Positions 41,893 to 50,304 of a stretch of DNA of 64,000 nucleotides are shown here, piece after piece. The position numbers and the translations under genes were made by a program. The notes under the pieces are model-generated. The model saw only the letters and a list, made by a program, of their open reading frames with translations. It did not search any database and was not told the DNA's origin. This DNA is from an uncultured Acidimicrobiales bacterium (GTDB taxonomy: Bacteria; Actinomycetota; Acidimicrobiia; Acidimicrobiales; SZUA-35), in contig CALKZY010000018.1 of the NCBI GenBank assembly GCA_938002965.1, positions 124,001 to 188,000 on the forward strand. Direction: 5' to 3'. How positions within the stretch are numbered: the stretch's first letter is position 1; every line of letters begins with the position of its first letter.

Positions 41893-43845
41893 TCACCACT
41901 CAAGCTCACTTCGACCCGAGAAGTGTTCCAGTGCTTCAGCATTGGCAAGTGCCTCAGCATTCTTGACCGGACGTCCATGCACGACTTCTGTTACTGCCAG
42001 CTCCACAATCTTTCCCGAACGGGTTCTGGGAATGTCCGGCACCTCAAGTACTACGGCAGGAACATGTCGGGGCGAGGCCTTGGCCCTTAGGTTGCGGCGC
42101 AGCTCGTCGATGATGTCGGCCGAGAGCGATCCCGGCTCCACCATCTTCACGAACAGGATGATGCGGGTGTCGTTGTCCCATTCCTGGGCGATGGCAATGG
42201 CCTCGGCCACAGCCTCGTGTTGTTCAACGATTCGATAGATTTCCGCCGTTCCGATGCGAACTCCAGAGGCATTGAGCGTGGCGTCCGAGCGACCGTAGAT
42301 AATCATCCCGTCGGTGGCCGTCCAGGCGGCATAGTCTCCGTGTGCCCATACGTTTTCGAAACGCTCGAAGTAGGCGGCAAGATAGCGGGAATCACCATCG
42401 TCGTTCCAGAACTCCAGCGGCATCGACGGGAACGGCTGGGTGCAGACCAGCTCACCTTTGGCTCCTGGCCCGCATGAACTACCGTCGTCGTCGAACACGT
42501 CCATCGCCATTCCCAGCGCCTTGGCCTGTATCTCGCCGGCATACACAGGCTTCGTCGGATCGCTGGTCATGAGACAGCCGCACAGATCGGTTCCACCGGA
42601 GATCGATGCCAGATGCACTTCCGGGCTAAGTGCGTCATAGACCCACGCGAACCCCTCCTGGCTGAGCGGTGAGCCGGTCGAACAAATCGTGCGAATGGAC
42701 GCCAAGTCGTGATGTTCGGCTGGGCGATACCCGGACTTCATCACTGAGTCGATGAACTTGGCCGAGACCCCGAACAGTGAGATTCCGTACCGCTCAGCCA
42801 GTTCGAACAGCGTTGAGATCGACGGATGGGCCGGATTGCCGTCGTAGAGGACGATGGTGGCACCGGTACCAAGCACGGAAACCAACCAGTTCCACATCAT
42901 CCAGCCGCAGGTCGTGAAATAGAAGACGGCGTCGCCGGGCCGAATGTCGGAGTGCAACCTCTGTTCAGTCATGTGCTTGAGGAGCACGCCACCAGCTCGG
43001 TGAACGATGCACTTCGGCTTACCCGTTGTGCCGGAGGAATACAGGATGTAAATCGGATGGTCACCGGGCAGCCGCTTGTACTGTTCCTGGGCCCCCTGGT
43101 GTTCCCTCATGAGGTCAGTCCAGTGAACGTAGTCGGCACGGATCTGCGGACGTCGGTTGCAGACACCAACGACAATCACCGTTTCGAGCGAATCCAGCTG
43201 ATCGACAATGTCGTCGAGACGCTCAAGCGTGTCGAATTCCCGACCGCCGTAGCGGTAGCCGTCGGCGGCGACCAGAACTTTCGGTCGGGTCTGACCAAAA
43301 CGGTCGACCACCCCATCGGTCCCGAAGTCAGATGAGGTCGAGGTAAAGACCGCACCAATGGCCGAGGCAGCCAGAAAGGCAATGACGGTTTCGACCCGAT
43401 GCGGCATCCAGGCGGCCACCCGATCGCCGGGGCCAACGCCGCGGGCGACAAGTGCGGCGGCCATTGCAGCCGTCATATCCCGCAGATCTTGACGGCTGTA
43501 TCGCTGCTCCTGTCCTGTTTCATCTGCTACCACGATCGCCGTAGCCGGACCACCGCGGTCGGCCAAGAGATTCTCGGCGAAATTCAGCGTGGCATCGGGC
43601 AGAAAGCGGTGATGGCGGAAGACTTCGGACTCTTCCTCCAAGCGCTCCCCTGGTTCCCCCACAATCTCGGACCAGTCCCAAACGGCCTTCCAGAAGGAGG
43701 CGGGCTCGTCAACCGACCATTGCCAGAGCTCCGAGCTGTCACCAGCCTCCGGGTACATCTCGCGCCTGAACCGCTCGATTTCAGTTGTCGCCACCCGTTC
43801 CGGAGATGGACTCCAAAGCGGCTTGCCTTGCTCTACGTCAGTCAT
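41893..43845 (-). CDS. acsA: Acetoacetyl-CoA synthetase
   Basis: A 650-residue AMP-forming ligase. The N-terminus has the AACS-type text (EMYPEAGDSSELWQWSVDEP...FWKAVWDWSEIVG). The AMP-binding core is ILYSSGTTGKPKCIVHRAGGVLL, with later GDYAAWTATDGMIIYGRSDATLNASGVRIGTAEIYRIVE, IPRTRSGKIVELAVTEVVHG and the catalytic lysine in SGKIVEL. It activates acetoacetate to acetoacetyl-CoA, linking ketone-body or polyhydroxybutyrate use to lipid metabolism. It is directly downstream of the acyltransferase gene on the same strand (59-bp gap). The symbol is a family label (also written aacS). Confidence 0.92.
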   Translation of the reverse strand: MTDVEQGKPLWSPSPERVATTEIERFRREMYPEAGDSSELWQWSVDEPASFWKAVWDWSEIVGEPGERLEEESEVFRHHRFLPDATLNFAENLLADRGGPATAIVVADETGQEQRYSRQDLRDMTAAMAAALVARGVGPGDRVAAWMPHRVETVIAFLAASAIGAVFTSTSSDFGTDGVVDRFGQTRPKVLVAADGYRYGGREFDTLERLDDIVDQLDSLETVIVVGVCNRRPQIRADYVHWTDLMREHQGAQEQYKRLPGDHPIYILYSSGTTGKPKCIVHRAGGVLLKHMTEQRLHSDIRPGDAVFYFTTCGWMMWNWLVSVLGTGATIVLYDGNPAHPSISTLFELAERYGISLFGVSAKFIDSVMKSGYRPAEHHDLASIRTICSTGSPLSQEGFAWVYDALSPEVHLASISGGTDLCGCLMTSDPTKPVYAGEIQAKALGMAMDVFDDDGSSCGPGAKGELVCTQPFPSMPLEFWNDDGDSRYLAAYFERFENVWAHGDYAAWTATDGMIIYGRSDATLNASGVRIGTAEIYRIVEQHEAVAEAIAIAQEWDNDTRIILFVKMVEPGSLSADIIDELRRNLRAKASPRHVPAVVLEVPDIPRTRSGKIVELAVTEVVHGRPVKNAEALANAEALEHFSGRSELEW

Positions 43846-43904
43846 AGCCAGACCTCCTCAATACGTCACCAGATGTACGCGTCATTGCCCACATCCGCCG
43901 ATTG

Positions 43905-44597
43905 TCACTTCTTGGTGGACAGCTCCACCGCTCGATCCTGGGCCTTCTGCAGGTGAACGCCCAGCGTTTCGGTGAACGCCGCCAACTGGACTCGGTCGGC
44001 TCGCTTCCCATCGGGACCGACGGGTGGGTCGAGGGGATCGCCAACGACAATGGCGGCATGGCTCCGCCTGAGCCACTTGGCTCCCTGTGGCATAGCGGTC
44101 TCTGTTCCAGCTACGCCGATCGGCACTACCCGGGCCCCTGACCGGGCGGCCAGCCAGGCGGCGCCGTCAAACAGCTCGCCGACACTGTTGCCGTACTGTC
44201 GCCCGCCTTCGGGAAAGACAATCATCGACTCGCCGTCTTTAAGCAGGGTCATGGCCGCCTTGAGGGCGTCCCGATCAGCCTCACCACGCCGAACGGGAAT
44301 AGCCCCAAGGGCAGCACAGAAATAGCTGACCACCGGTGTTGTGAAGAGCGACTCTTTACCCAGAGCCCTAATCCGCCGGTTGCTGAGCGTGGCGATCAGA
44401 ATACTGTCGAGGTGCGAACGGTGGACCGGCGCCAGAATGGTCGGCCCGGGAAGGTTCAGAATCTCGGTATTCTCCGCCCGCAAACGCAGGTACGGGTTTA
44501 CCGCCCGACGCAGAAAGCCCCGGAATCCCCGATACACCACCATCGAGGACGGTTTGGCTCCTCGCTCCAACGCCTGCTGACGCAGTTCAGCACTCAC
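43905..44597 (-). CDS. plsC: 1-acyl-sn-glycerol-3-phosphate acyltransferase family protein
   Basis: A 230-residue protein with the PlsC signatures: HX4D in APVHRSHLDSIL, RRIRALGKESLF, the substrate motif IPVRRGEADRDAL and FPEGGR. The family transfers acyl groups to lysophosphatidic acid at the membrane. N-terminal basic and hydrophobic residues suggest membrane association but no strong helix is seen. It is followed by acetoacetyl-CoA synthetase on the same strand, but functional coupling is unproven. Confidence 0.87.
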   Translation of the reverse strand: MSAELRQQALERGAKPSSMVVYRGFRGFLRRAVNPYLRLRAENTEILNLPGPTILAPVHRSHLDSILIATLSNRRIRALGKESLFTTPVVSYFCAALGAIPVRRGEADRDALKAAMTLLKDGESMIVFPEGGRQYGNSVGELFDGAAWLAARSGARVVPIGVAGTETAMPQGAKWLRRSHAAIVVGDPLDPPVGPDGKRADRVQLAAFTETLGVHLQKAQDRAVELSTKK

Positions 44598-44696
44598 CGC
44601 ATCTAGTACACCAGAATCGCTCTCAGGATGCGAGCATCGGGCACGTCCAAAAGCTGAACAGTTGCAGTCGACCAGGCGACGACTGAGAGCACAGGG

Positions 44697-44939
44697 CTAG
44701 CGACGTCGGCTGCGCTCGACTAGGGCCAAGTAGTAAACGCCGAAGACAATCGAAAGGGTAAACCGACCGACGACCGCCCATTGGTTTCCAGCCAGAACCG
44801 CTTGTCCGGTCCAGACAGCCCCGAGGCAGATCGAACCGACAAGTCCCAACCAGGCGAGGATGGGCTCAAGGATGCTTACCCCAACCCTGAACTCATCTCT
44901 TAGCTCCTTGCGGCTTATCTCGGACGCGGTCTCGAACAC
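44697..44939 (-). CDS. Small membrane protein, unknown function
   Basis: 80 residues from the GTG at 44939. An N-terminal hydrophilic helix (TASEISRKELRDEFRVG) is followed by two hydrophobic segments (ILEPILAWLGLVGSICLGAV and VVGRFTLSIVFGVYYLALVE) and a basic end (RSRRR). A longer frame extends upstream but the extra text is poor in hydrophobic regularity and overlaps the divergent MBL gene. No family recognised. Confidence 0.55.
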   Translation of the reverse strand: MFETASEISRKELRDEFRVGVSILEPILAWLGLVGSICLGAVWTGQAVLAGNQWAVVGRFTLSIVFGVYYLALVERSRRR

Positions 44940-45054
44940 AAGACTTAGAGTACGGGTGCCCCCACCATCGGTCCAAGGGCAAAGTGTCCGCCAATACTGG
45001 TTCAATCGGCTGCTGGGGCTGGTGCAGCAGAACCAGCGCCCGTAGGGTGGTTTC

Positions 45055-45675
45055 ATGGTCGACATCTCCTCCACCCTGCATTGGAACGACACCGATATCG
45101 AGGTTCACAAGGTTGTCGTGGGCCCTTACGACAACAACGTCTTCGTAGTCCGCTGCCGTCATACCGGCGACGCTGTGATGTTGGACGCCGCCAACGAACA
45201 TGAACTGCTGCTCGACCTTTGCAAAACGTTGGGCGTTCGAACCGTGTTGGAGACTCACGGACACTGGGATCACATCCAAGCGGTTCCACAGGTCCGAGAT
45301 GCGGGCTACATGGTCGGCGTGACCGCGGCGGACGCAGCGATGCTCCCGTCCTACGACTACCTCTTAGAAGACGACACGATGATCGAGGTCGGTCGCAGCC
45401 GGCTTCACACCATCACCACTCCAGGACACACACCAGGCTCAATCTGCTTCAAGCTGGTCGACAAGCCGCTCTTGTTCAGCGGCGACACGCTGTTTCCCGG
45501 TGGGCCAGGCGCCACCAAGTTCGAAGACAGCGACTTCACGACGATCATCGACTCAATCGACCGGCGTCTCTTCACACTTCCGGCCGAAACCATCGTTCTT
45601 CCAGGCCACGGAGACGACACAACCATCGGCACTGAACGACCGCACCTTCAAGCGTGGGTCGACCGCGGTTGGTAG
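45055..45675 (+). CDS. Metallo-beta-lactamase-fold hydrolase (glyoxalase II-like)
   Basis: A 206-residue protein with the MBL zinc motif ETHGHWDHIQAV, TPGHTPGSI, a SGDTLFPGGPG strand and LPGHGDDTTIG. The overall plan (DNNVFVVRC...DAANEHELLLDL) matches hydroxyacylglutathione-hydrolase-like proteins. Actinobacteria lack glutathione, so a mycothiol conjugate or another thioester is a likelier substrate; this is inferred. It stands 112 bp before the suf unit. Confidence 0.87.
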   Translation: MVDISSTLHWNDTDIEVHKVVVGPYDNNVFVVRCRHTGDAVMLDAANEHELLLDLCKTLGVRTVLETHGHWDHIQAVPQVRDAGYMVGVTAADAAMLPSYDYLLEDDTMIEVGRSRLHTITTPGHTPGSICFKLVDKPLLFSGDTLFPGGPGATKFEDSDFTTIIDSIDRRLFTLPAETIVLPGHGDDTTIGTERPHLQAWVDRGW

Positions 45676-45725
45676 CCTGCCGTCACCCAGATTTGACCTG
45701 GCGGACAGGGTCGGGCGACGGAATT

Positions 45726-45746
45726 AACACTACGTAGATTGTGTAA
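45726..45746. promoter_or_regulatory. Candidate Suf-regulon operator 1
   Basis: AACACTACGTAGATTGTGTAA, 41-61 bp upstream of the sufC start. Its core CTACGTAG is a perfect palindrome, with ACAC and GTGT as outer inverted repeats. The first 17 bases recur exactly upstream of sufB at 57987-58003. TGTAAT at 45742-45747 is close to a -10 element, so the motif may overlap the promoter. Binding protein unknown; SufR- or RirA-type regulators are candidates from other bacteria. Confidence 0.65.
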
Positions 45747-45786
45747 TTTCCACCTCCTCAGAAGACGTCCCTCATAAACTGGAGCC

Positions 45787-46563
45787 ATGACCGACGCCCC
45801 CCTCTTCCAGATTGAGGACCTGCACGTCTCGACGCCGGAAATCGAGACGGATACAGGCATGGAACCCGGCACCGACATATTGCGTGGTGTCTCGTTAACT
45901 ATTCAGGCCGGAGAGGTCCACGCTCTCATGGGCCCCAACGGGTCAGGCAAATCTACGCTGGCCAATGCGCTGCTCGGCTCCCCGGAATACGAGATCACCA
46001 GCGGACGGGTCCTGTTCAAAGGTGACGACATCACCGAATGGGATACCGACGTGCGAGGCAAGGCAGGAATGTTCCTGGCTTTCCAGTACCCCCAGGAAAT
46101 TTCGGGGGTGTCCGTTTTGAACTTTCTTCGCCAGGCTCTGAGCGCCCGCAAGGGCATTGAGATGAGCGTCCTTGAACTCCGACTGTCGCTAATGGAGTGG
46201 ATGGATCGGTTGTCCATGGATGCGTCGTTCATGGAGCGCTACGTGAACGAAGGCTTCTCCGGCGGTGAGAAGAAGCGCAACGAAATTCTACAAATGGCGG
46301 TGTTGGAGCCTGAGATGGCCGTGCTCGACGAGACAGACTCGGGTCTGGACATCGATGCGCTGAAGACCGTGGCTGAAGGCGTCCACCTCATTCGGGAGGA
46401 ACGCAAAGGGCTTGGAACGTTGGCCATCACCCACTACCAGCGGCTTCTCGACCACCTACAGCCCGATCACGTGCACATCCTCATAGACGGGCGAATCGTG
46501 GCCTCGGGCGGCATGAAGTTAGCCGCTCGGCTGGAGCAGGACGGATACGAGAGCTTCAAATGA
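45787..46563 (+). CDS. sufC: SufC, Fe-S assembly ATPase (copy 1)
   Basis: A 258-residue ABC ATPase. Walker A GPNGSGKST, the SufC motif FLAFQYPQEISGV, signature FSGGEKKRNEILQM and Walker B MAVLDETDSGLDID, then TLAITHYQRLLDHLQPDHVH. SufC powers the SufBCD scaffold that builds clusters. Its last bases overlap the SufS start (ATGA), so it is coupled to sufS and sufU. A second, different SufC is encoded at 49139. Likely controlled through the palindromic motif upstream. Confidence 0.94.
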   Translation: MTDAPLFQIEDLHVSTPEIETDTGMEPGTDILRGVSLTIQAGEVHALMGPNGSGKSTLANALLGSPEYEITSGRVLFKGDDITEWDTDVRGKAGMFLAFQYPQEISGVSVLNFLRQALSARKGIEMSVLELRLSLMEWMDRLSMDASFMERYVNEGFSGGEKKRNEILQMAVLEPEMAVLDETDSGLDIDALKTVAEGVHLIREERKGLGTLAITHYQRLLDHLQPDHVHILIDGRIVASGGMKLAARLEQDGYESFK

Positions 46564-47798
46564 CGAACGCTCTCGACGTCTCGGCCATCAAGAAGGACTT
46601 CCCGGTACTCGATCAGGTCCAGAATGGTCGACGGCTGGTGTTTCTCGACTCCGCAGCCTCCTCGCAGCGGCCGAGCCAAGTCATCGACGCCATGTCGGAC
46701 TTCTACAACACGACCTACGCCAATGTTCACCGGGGGGTGTACCGGTTGGCGGAGGAGTCGACCAACCGCTACGAGCATGCCCGGCGCAACGTCGCCCGAT
46801 TCATCGGTGCACAAAACCCCAACGAGGTGGTGTTCACCAAGAACGCCACTGAAGCAGTAAACCTGGTCGCCAACAGTTGGGGGCGAGCGAACTTACGGGC
46901 TGGCGACGTGATCGTGCTTTCGATGCTCGAACATCATGCCAACATCGTGCCCTGGCAGATGATCGCCGCCGAACGCGGAGCCGAGATCCGTTGGATTCCG
47001 GTAACTCCAGACGGACAGCTTGACCTGTCGAACCTCGAAAGCCTGATGGACGGAGCGAATGTCCTGGCCGTCACGGCCATGTCAAACGTCACCGGCTCGA
47101 TCACCCCAGTCGAGATGCTTGTTTCCGCCGCCAAAGCCGCCGGTGCCATTACCGTTCTCGACGCCTGCCAATACGTGCCCCACCTGCCGACCGATGTGTT
47201 GGCCTTAGGCGCCGACTTCGTTTGCTTCAGCGGTCACAAGATGCTGGGACCCAGCGGAATTGGTGTTCTTTGGGCCCGAATGGAGCTGCTAGACGCCATG
47301 CCGCCATTCATGGGAGGCGGAGGCATGATTCTGAATGTGACTGTCGACGGGTTCACTCCGGACGCTCCCCCGGGCCGCTTCGAGGCCGGCACGCCACCGA
47401 TCGCCGAAGCCATCGGGCTTAGTGCCGCCATTGACTATCTCGACGACATCGGCATGGAAGAGATTCGTGCCCACGAGGTGTCCCTAACGGCCTATGCGAT
47501 GCGCAAGCTGACTAGCGAGCTGGGTGACTCGCTGCGCATCCTTGGACCGAGCGAACCGGCCCAGCGAGGCGGCGTTCTGTCCATCGAGTTGGACGGCGTC
47601 CATGCCCACGACGTCAGCCAGGTTCTCGATGAGCATGCCGTGTGCATACGGCCGGGCCATCACTGTGCGAAGCCCCTGATGAAGCATTTTGGCGTGGCAG
47701 CCACAGCCCGAGCCAGTTTCTATATGTATAACGACGAGTCTGATGCCGATGCCCTGGCCGACGCGCTCGTGGCGGCCAGAGACTTCTTCGCCCTCTAA
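46560..47798 (+). CDS. sufS: Cysteine desulfurase SufS
   Basis: A 412-residue PLP enzyme. The PLP lysine is Lys227 in CFSGHKMLGPSGIG, and the persulfide-forming cysteine is Cys369 in IRPGHHCAKPLM. EHHANIVPWQM and DACQYVPHLP (PLP phosphate and Asp) are typical of the SufS/CsdA group. It takes sulfur from cysteine and passes it to SufU. The start overlaps sufC by 4 bp. Confidence 0.95.
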   Translation: MTNALDVSAIKKDFPVLDQVQNGRRLVFLDSAASSQRPSQVIDAMSDFYNTTYANVHRGVYRLAEESTNRYEHARRNVARFIGAQNPNEVVFTKNATEAVNLVANSWGRANLRAGDVIVLSMLEHHANIVPWQMIAAERGAEIRWIPVTPDGQLDLSNLESLMDGANVLAVTAMSNVTGSITPVEMLVSAAKAAGAITVLDACQYVPHLPTDVLALGADFVCFSGHKMLGPSGIGVLWARMELLDAMPPFMGGGGMILNVTVDGFTPDAPPGRFEAGTPPIAEAIGLSAAIDYLDDIGMEEIRAHEVSLTAYAMRKLTSELGDSLRILGPSEPAQRGGVLSIELDGVHAHDVSQVLDEHAVCIRPGHHCAKPLMKHFGVAATARASFYMYNDESDADALADALVAARDFFAL

Positions 47799-47897
47799 CC
47801 GTCGTCGGCCCCGCCGCCGACGCTGTAGCGTGAAGCCGGCGTCAAAGTACGTGTATCCAGTTTCCGGGCGACACCAGTAGGAAAGGCAGTTCAACAT

Positions 47898-48404
47898 ATG
47901 TCGAGCCTTGAGGACCTGTACCGCGAGATCATTCTCGATCACTACCGAAATCCTCGCAACAAGGGTGAGTTGGCAGCCCCGCCAGCACACCGAACCGAAG
48001 GTTTCAACCCACTCTGTGGTGATGAAATCGTTGTGTACCTGGAGATCGAAGACGACGTCGTGTCCGACGTCAAGATCGGTGGTCAGGGGTGTTCGATCTC
48101 CCAGTCGTCGGCATCGATGATGTCAGCCGCCGTCAAAGGCAAGTCACTTGAAGACGTGAACACTCTTGTGACGCAATTCAAGTCGATGATGTCCATCCAC
48201 GAGACGGAAATCGGTGGCGACGGATCCGAAACCGAAGAAGGTCTCGGTGGACAAGGCGAAAACGACTCTGCGATCGCCGAGCTCCCCCTCGGTGACCTAG
48301 AGGCGCTGCGGGGCGTGGTGAAGTTTCCGGTGCGCATCAAGTGCGCAACCCTCGGTTGGAACACACTGACTCAGGCCATTGAGGAAATGGCCGAATCTGC
48401 CTGA
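47898..48404 (+). CDS. sufU: SufU, zinc-dependent sulfurtransferase of the Suf system
   Basis: A 168-residue protein with the three SufU cysteines: Cys40 in NPLCGDEI, Cys65 in GQGCSISQSS, and Cys149 in IKCATLGW. The insert of about 18 acidic residues (TEIGGDGSETEEGLGGQGE) between the second and third Cys marks SufU-like proteins of Gram-positive bacteria. It accepts persulfide from SufS and delivers it to SufBCD. Its stop overlaps the next start (TGATG). Confidence 0.93.
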   Translation: MSSLEDLYREIILDHYRNPRNKGELAAPPAHRTEGFNPLCGDEIVVYLEIEDDVVSDVKIGGQGCSISQSSASMMSAAVKGKSLEDVNTLVTQFKSMMSIHETEIGGDGSETEEGLGGQGENDSAIAELPLGDLEALRGVVKFPVRIKCATLGWNTLTQAIEEMAESA

Positions 48405-49111
48405 TGGGCTCCACATCCGACGAGCAACAAACGAAGTCCCCGATCGAACAGGCCTTCTTGATCCGAGACGGCGAGGCTGGCGAGCTAATTCTCGTTCGCC
48501 ACGGTCAGCAAGTCTGGCCCGACCAGAGCGCATCAAACGGCGAGTGGGTTAATCCACCGCTGTCGGAGCTGGGTCTGAAACAGGCTGAGGCCGTGGCCGA
48601 GTACCTTGCCCCGGAGCCGATTTCAGCCGTGTACTCCTCTAATCTCGATCGGGCGAACGTCACCGGGCGACGCATAGCAGAGCGGCATGAGCTAGACGTA
48701 GAGGTTGTCCCCGACCTGGCCGAATTCCACTTCTACGGCCAACTCGATCCCAATGAGCGGCCCAGGGACGTGCTTGGCGAAAAGATCATTCGAGGAACCC
48801 AGGAACGGTTCGTCCAAACCCGTAAGTGGGACAGTTTCCCAGCCAGCGAGTCATCGATCGACTTCCGTCGTCGGGTCGGCTTCGCCGTGGAATCGGCGGT
48901 GGCAAGCCACCCGGGCGAGCGAATTGTCGTTGCCTGTCACGGCGGCGTGATCAACGCCTATCTGGCCGAGATCCTCGGCCTACCGCAGGACATGTTCTTT
49001 CCGGCCAGCCATGCGTCGATTCATCGGGTCCGCTACAACGCCGGGCGACGCGTCATCACAAGCCTCAACGAGGATCGCTTTCTCGACGACGCCGGATTGC
49101 TATCCCAATAG
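48404..49111 (+). CDS. Histidine phosphatase family protein
   Basis: A 235-residue protein with the RHG catalytic motif (LILVRHGQQVW), an Arg pocket (SSNLDRANVTGRRIAE) and a second His in VVACHGGVINAYLAEILGLP. The family is broad (phosphoglycerate-mutase-like phosphatases acting on sugars or nucleotides). Being translationally coupled to SufU suggests co-regulation with Fe-S assembly, but no role there is known to me. Confidence 0.82.
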   Translation: MGSTSDEQQTKSPIEQAFLIRDGEAGELILVRHGQQVWPDQSASNGEWVNPPLSELGLKQAEAVAEYLAPEPISAVYSSNLDRANVTGRRIAERHELDVEVVPDLAEFHFYGQLDPNERPRDVLGEKIIRGTQERFVQTRKWDSFPASESSIDFRRRVGFAVESAVASHPGERIVVACHGGVINAYLAEILGLPQDMFFPASHASIHRVRYNAGRRVITSLNEDRFLDDAGLLSQ

Positions 49112-49138
49112 AGCCCGAGCGATATGAGTCGCTGTAGA

Positions 49139-49885
49139 TCAGGCAGCGTCAGGCTCGGCGTAATCGGCGTAGCCCGATTCTTCCAGCTCCAACGCCAGTT
49201 CCGGACCCCCTGAGGCGGCGATACGGCCACCGGCCAGCACGTGAACCCGATCAGGCTTGAGCTCTGACAACAAGCGATTGTAGTGGGTGATGACCAATAC
49301 TCCCAGTTGGTCTTCGTTGGTGGCGACCTCAACCCGGCGAGAAACAACTCGCAGAGCGTCGATATCCAGACCGGAGTCCAGCTCGTCGAGAATTGCGTAC
49401 TTCGGCTTAAGAACCGTCAGCTGCAAGGTCTCGTTTCGCTTCCGCTCGCCGCCACTCATATCGACGTTCAGCGGCCGCTCGAGGAACTCCCGACCAAATG
49501 CCAGCCTGTCAGCTTCGGTGCTGAGCGCCTCGGAAAGGCCTTCGGTTGAACGTCCGGCAGCGTCGAACGAGTTGGACAACATGTCGTCAAGCGACACCCC
49601 TGGGACCTCAGTTGGGTACTGCATAGCCAAGAACAAGCCGGTTTGAGCTCTCTGCCATGTCGGCAACGACAGCACATCGACTCCGTCGACGGTGACCGAA
49701 CCGGCAGTGGCTTCGTAGCCGGGTTTGCCCATGACGACATGGGACAACGTGGACTTACCTGCCCCGTTTGGACCCATCACGGCATGCACTTCTCCCGGTC
49801 GGACCTCAAGGTCGACGCCGGAAAGGATTTGAGTGCCTGCCACGGAGGCAGCCAAACCTGAGATGGTGAAAGATCGTTCGCTCAC
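49139..49885 (-). CDS. sufC: SufC, Fe-S assembly ATPase (copy 2)
   Basis: A 248-residue ABC ATPase that closes the minus-strand sufD-Rieske-sufC unit. Walker A GPNGAGKST, SufC-type FLAMQYPTEVPGVSL, signature MSGGERKRNETLQL and Walker B YAILDELDSGLDID are all intact. It is clearly diverged from copy 1 and the two are about 1.5 kb apart by their ends. Its position with sufD suggests it is the partner of SufB-SufD; copy 1 may serve another complex. Two 18-bp tandem repeats lie just upstream. Confidence 0.93.
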   Translation of the reverse strand: MSERSFTISGLAASVAGTQILSGVDLEVRPGEVHAVMGPNGAGKSTLSHVVMGKPGYEATAGSVTVDGVDVLSLPTWQRAQTGLFLAMQYPTEVPGVSLDDMLSNSFDAAGRSTEGLSEALSTEADRLAFGREFLERPLNVDMSGGERKRNETLQLTVLKPKYAILDELDSGLDIDALRVVSRRVEVATNEDQLGVLVITHYNRLLSELKPDRVHVLAGGRIAASGGPELALELEESGYADYAEPDAA

Positions 49886-49920
49886 TGGGTTGCTCTTCTT
49901 CGTTGTGGTCGGTCGCCTGT

Positions 49921-49956
49921 GCTTCGCTGTGTAACCGCGCTTCGCTGTGTAACCAC
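49921..49956. repeat. Tandem 18-bp repeat before the second sufC
   Basis: Two copies of GCTTCGCTGTGTAACC(G/A)C, 17 of 18 bases identical, lie end to end in the 72-bp gap between the Rieske stop and the sufC start. A recent slippage duplication or a pair of protein-binding half-sites are both possible. Confidence 0.85.
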
Positions 49957-49957
49957 G

Positions 49958-50293
49958 TCAGTTCTGGTCGCTATCAGGTGTCGTGGCGATGGCGTAAATG
50001 ATTCCGTCAATGACTTCGACGTTGTAAACAGGCACGGGCTTCGTGGCTGGAAAACTGTTCGGCTCGCCGGTGACCAGCGAGAACATTGAGCCGTGCTTCC
50101 AGCACTCAATGGTCTTGTCCTCCGGTTCGATCTCGCCCTCGGCCAACGAGTAGTCGGCGTGAGAGCAGCGATCACCGATAGCAAAGTAGTCGTCTCCCAG
50201 CCGCACCAAGGCAATTCGATGGCCCTCGGCGTCAAAACGCTTGGCCGAATCCGGAGCGACGTCGTCAACTGGACACAGTTTGATCTTGGTCAC
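49958..50293 (-). CDS. Rieske-type ferredoxin of the Suf unit
   Basis: A 111-residue protein with the Rieske [2Fe-2S] ligands CSHADY and CWKHGSMF (two Cys, two His). Small Rieske ferredoxins are commonly encoded between sufD and sufC in actinobacteria, where they are thought to serve cluster assembly or electron supply; the exact job is not established. It follows SufD with a 12-bp gap. Confidence 0.9.
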   Translation of the reverse strand: MTKIKLCPVDDVAPDSAKRFDAEGHRIALVRLGDDYFAIGDRCSHADYSLAEGEIEPEDKTIECWKHGSMFSLVTGEPNSFPATKPVPVYNVEVIDGIIYAIATTPDSDQN

Positions 50294-50304
50294 GTTGAGT
50301 CCTC

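Noticed and set aside
49882-50268. A minus-strand frame of 128 codons over the Rieske gene.
   Set aside because: It is a different-frame shadow of the Rieske ferredoxin and includes the tandem repeat.
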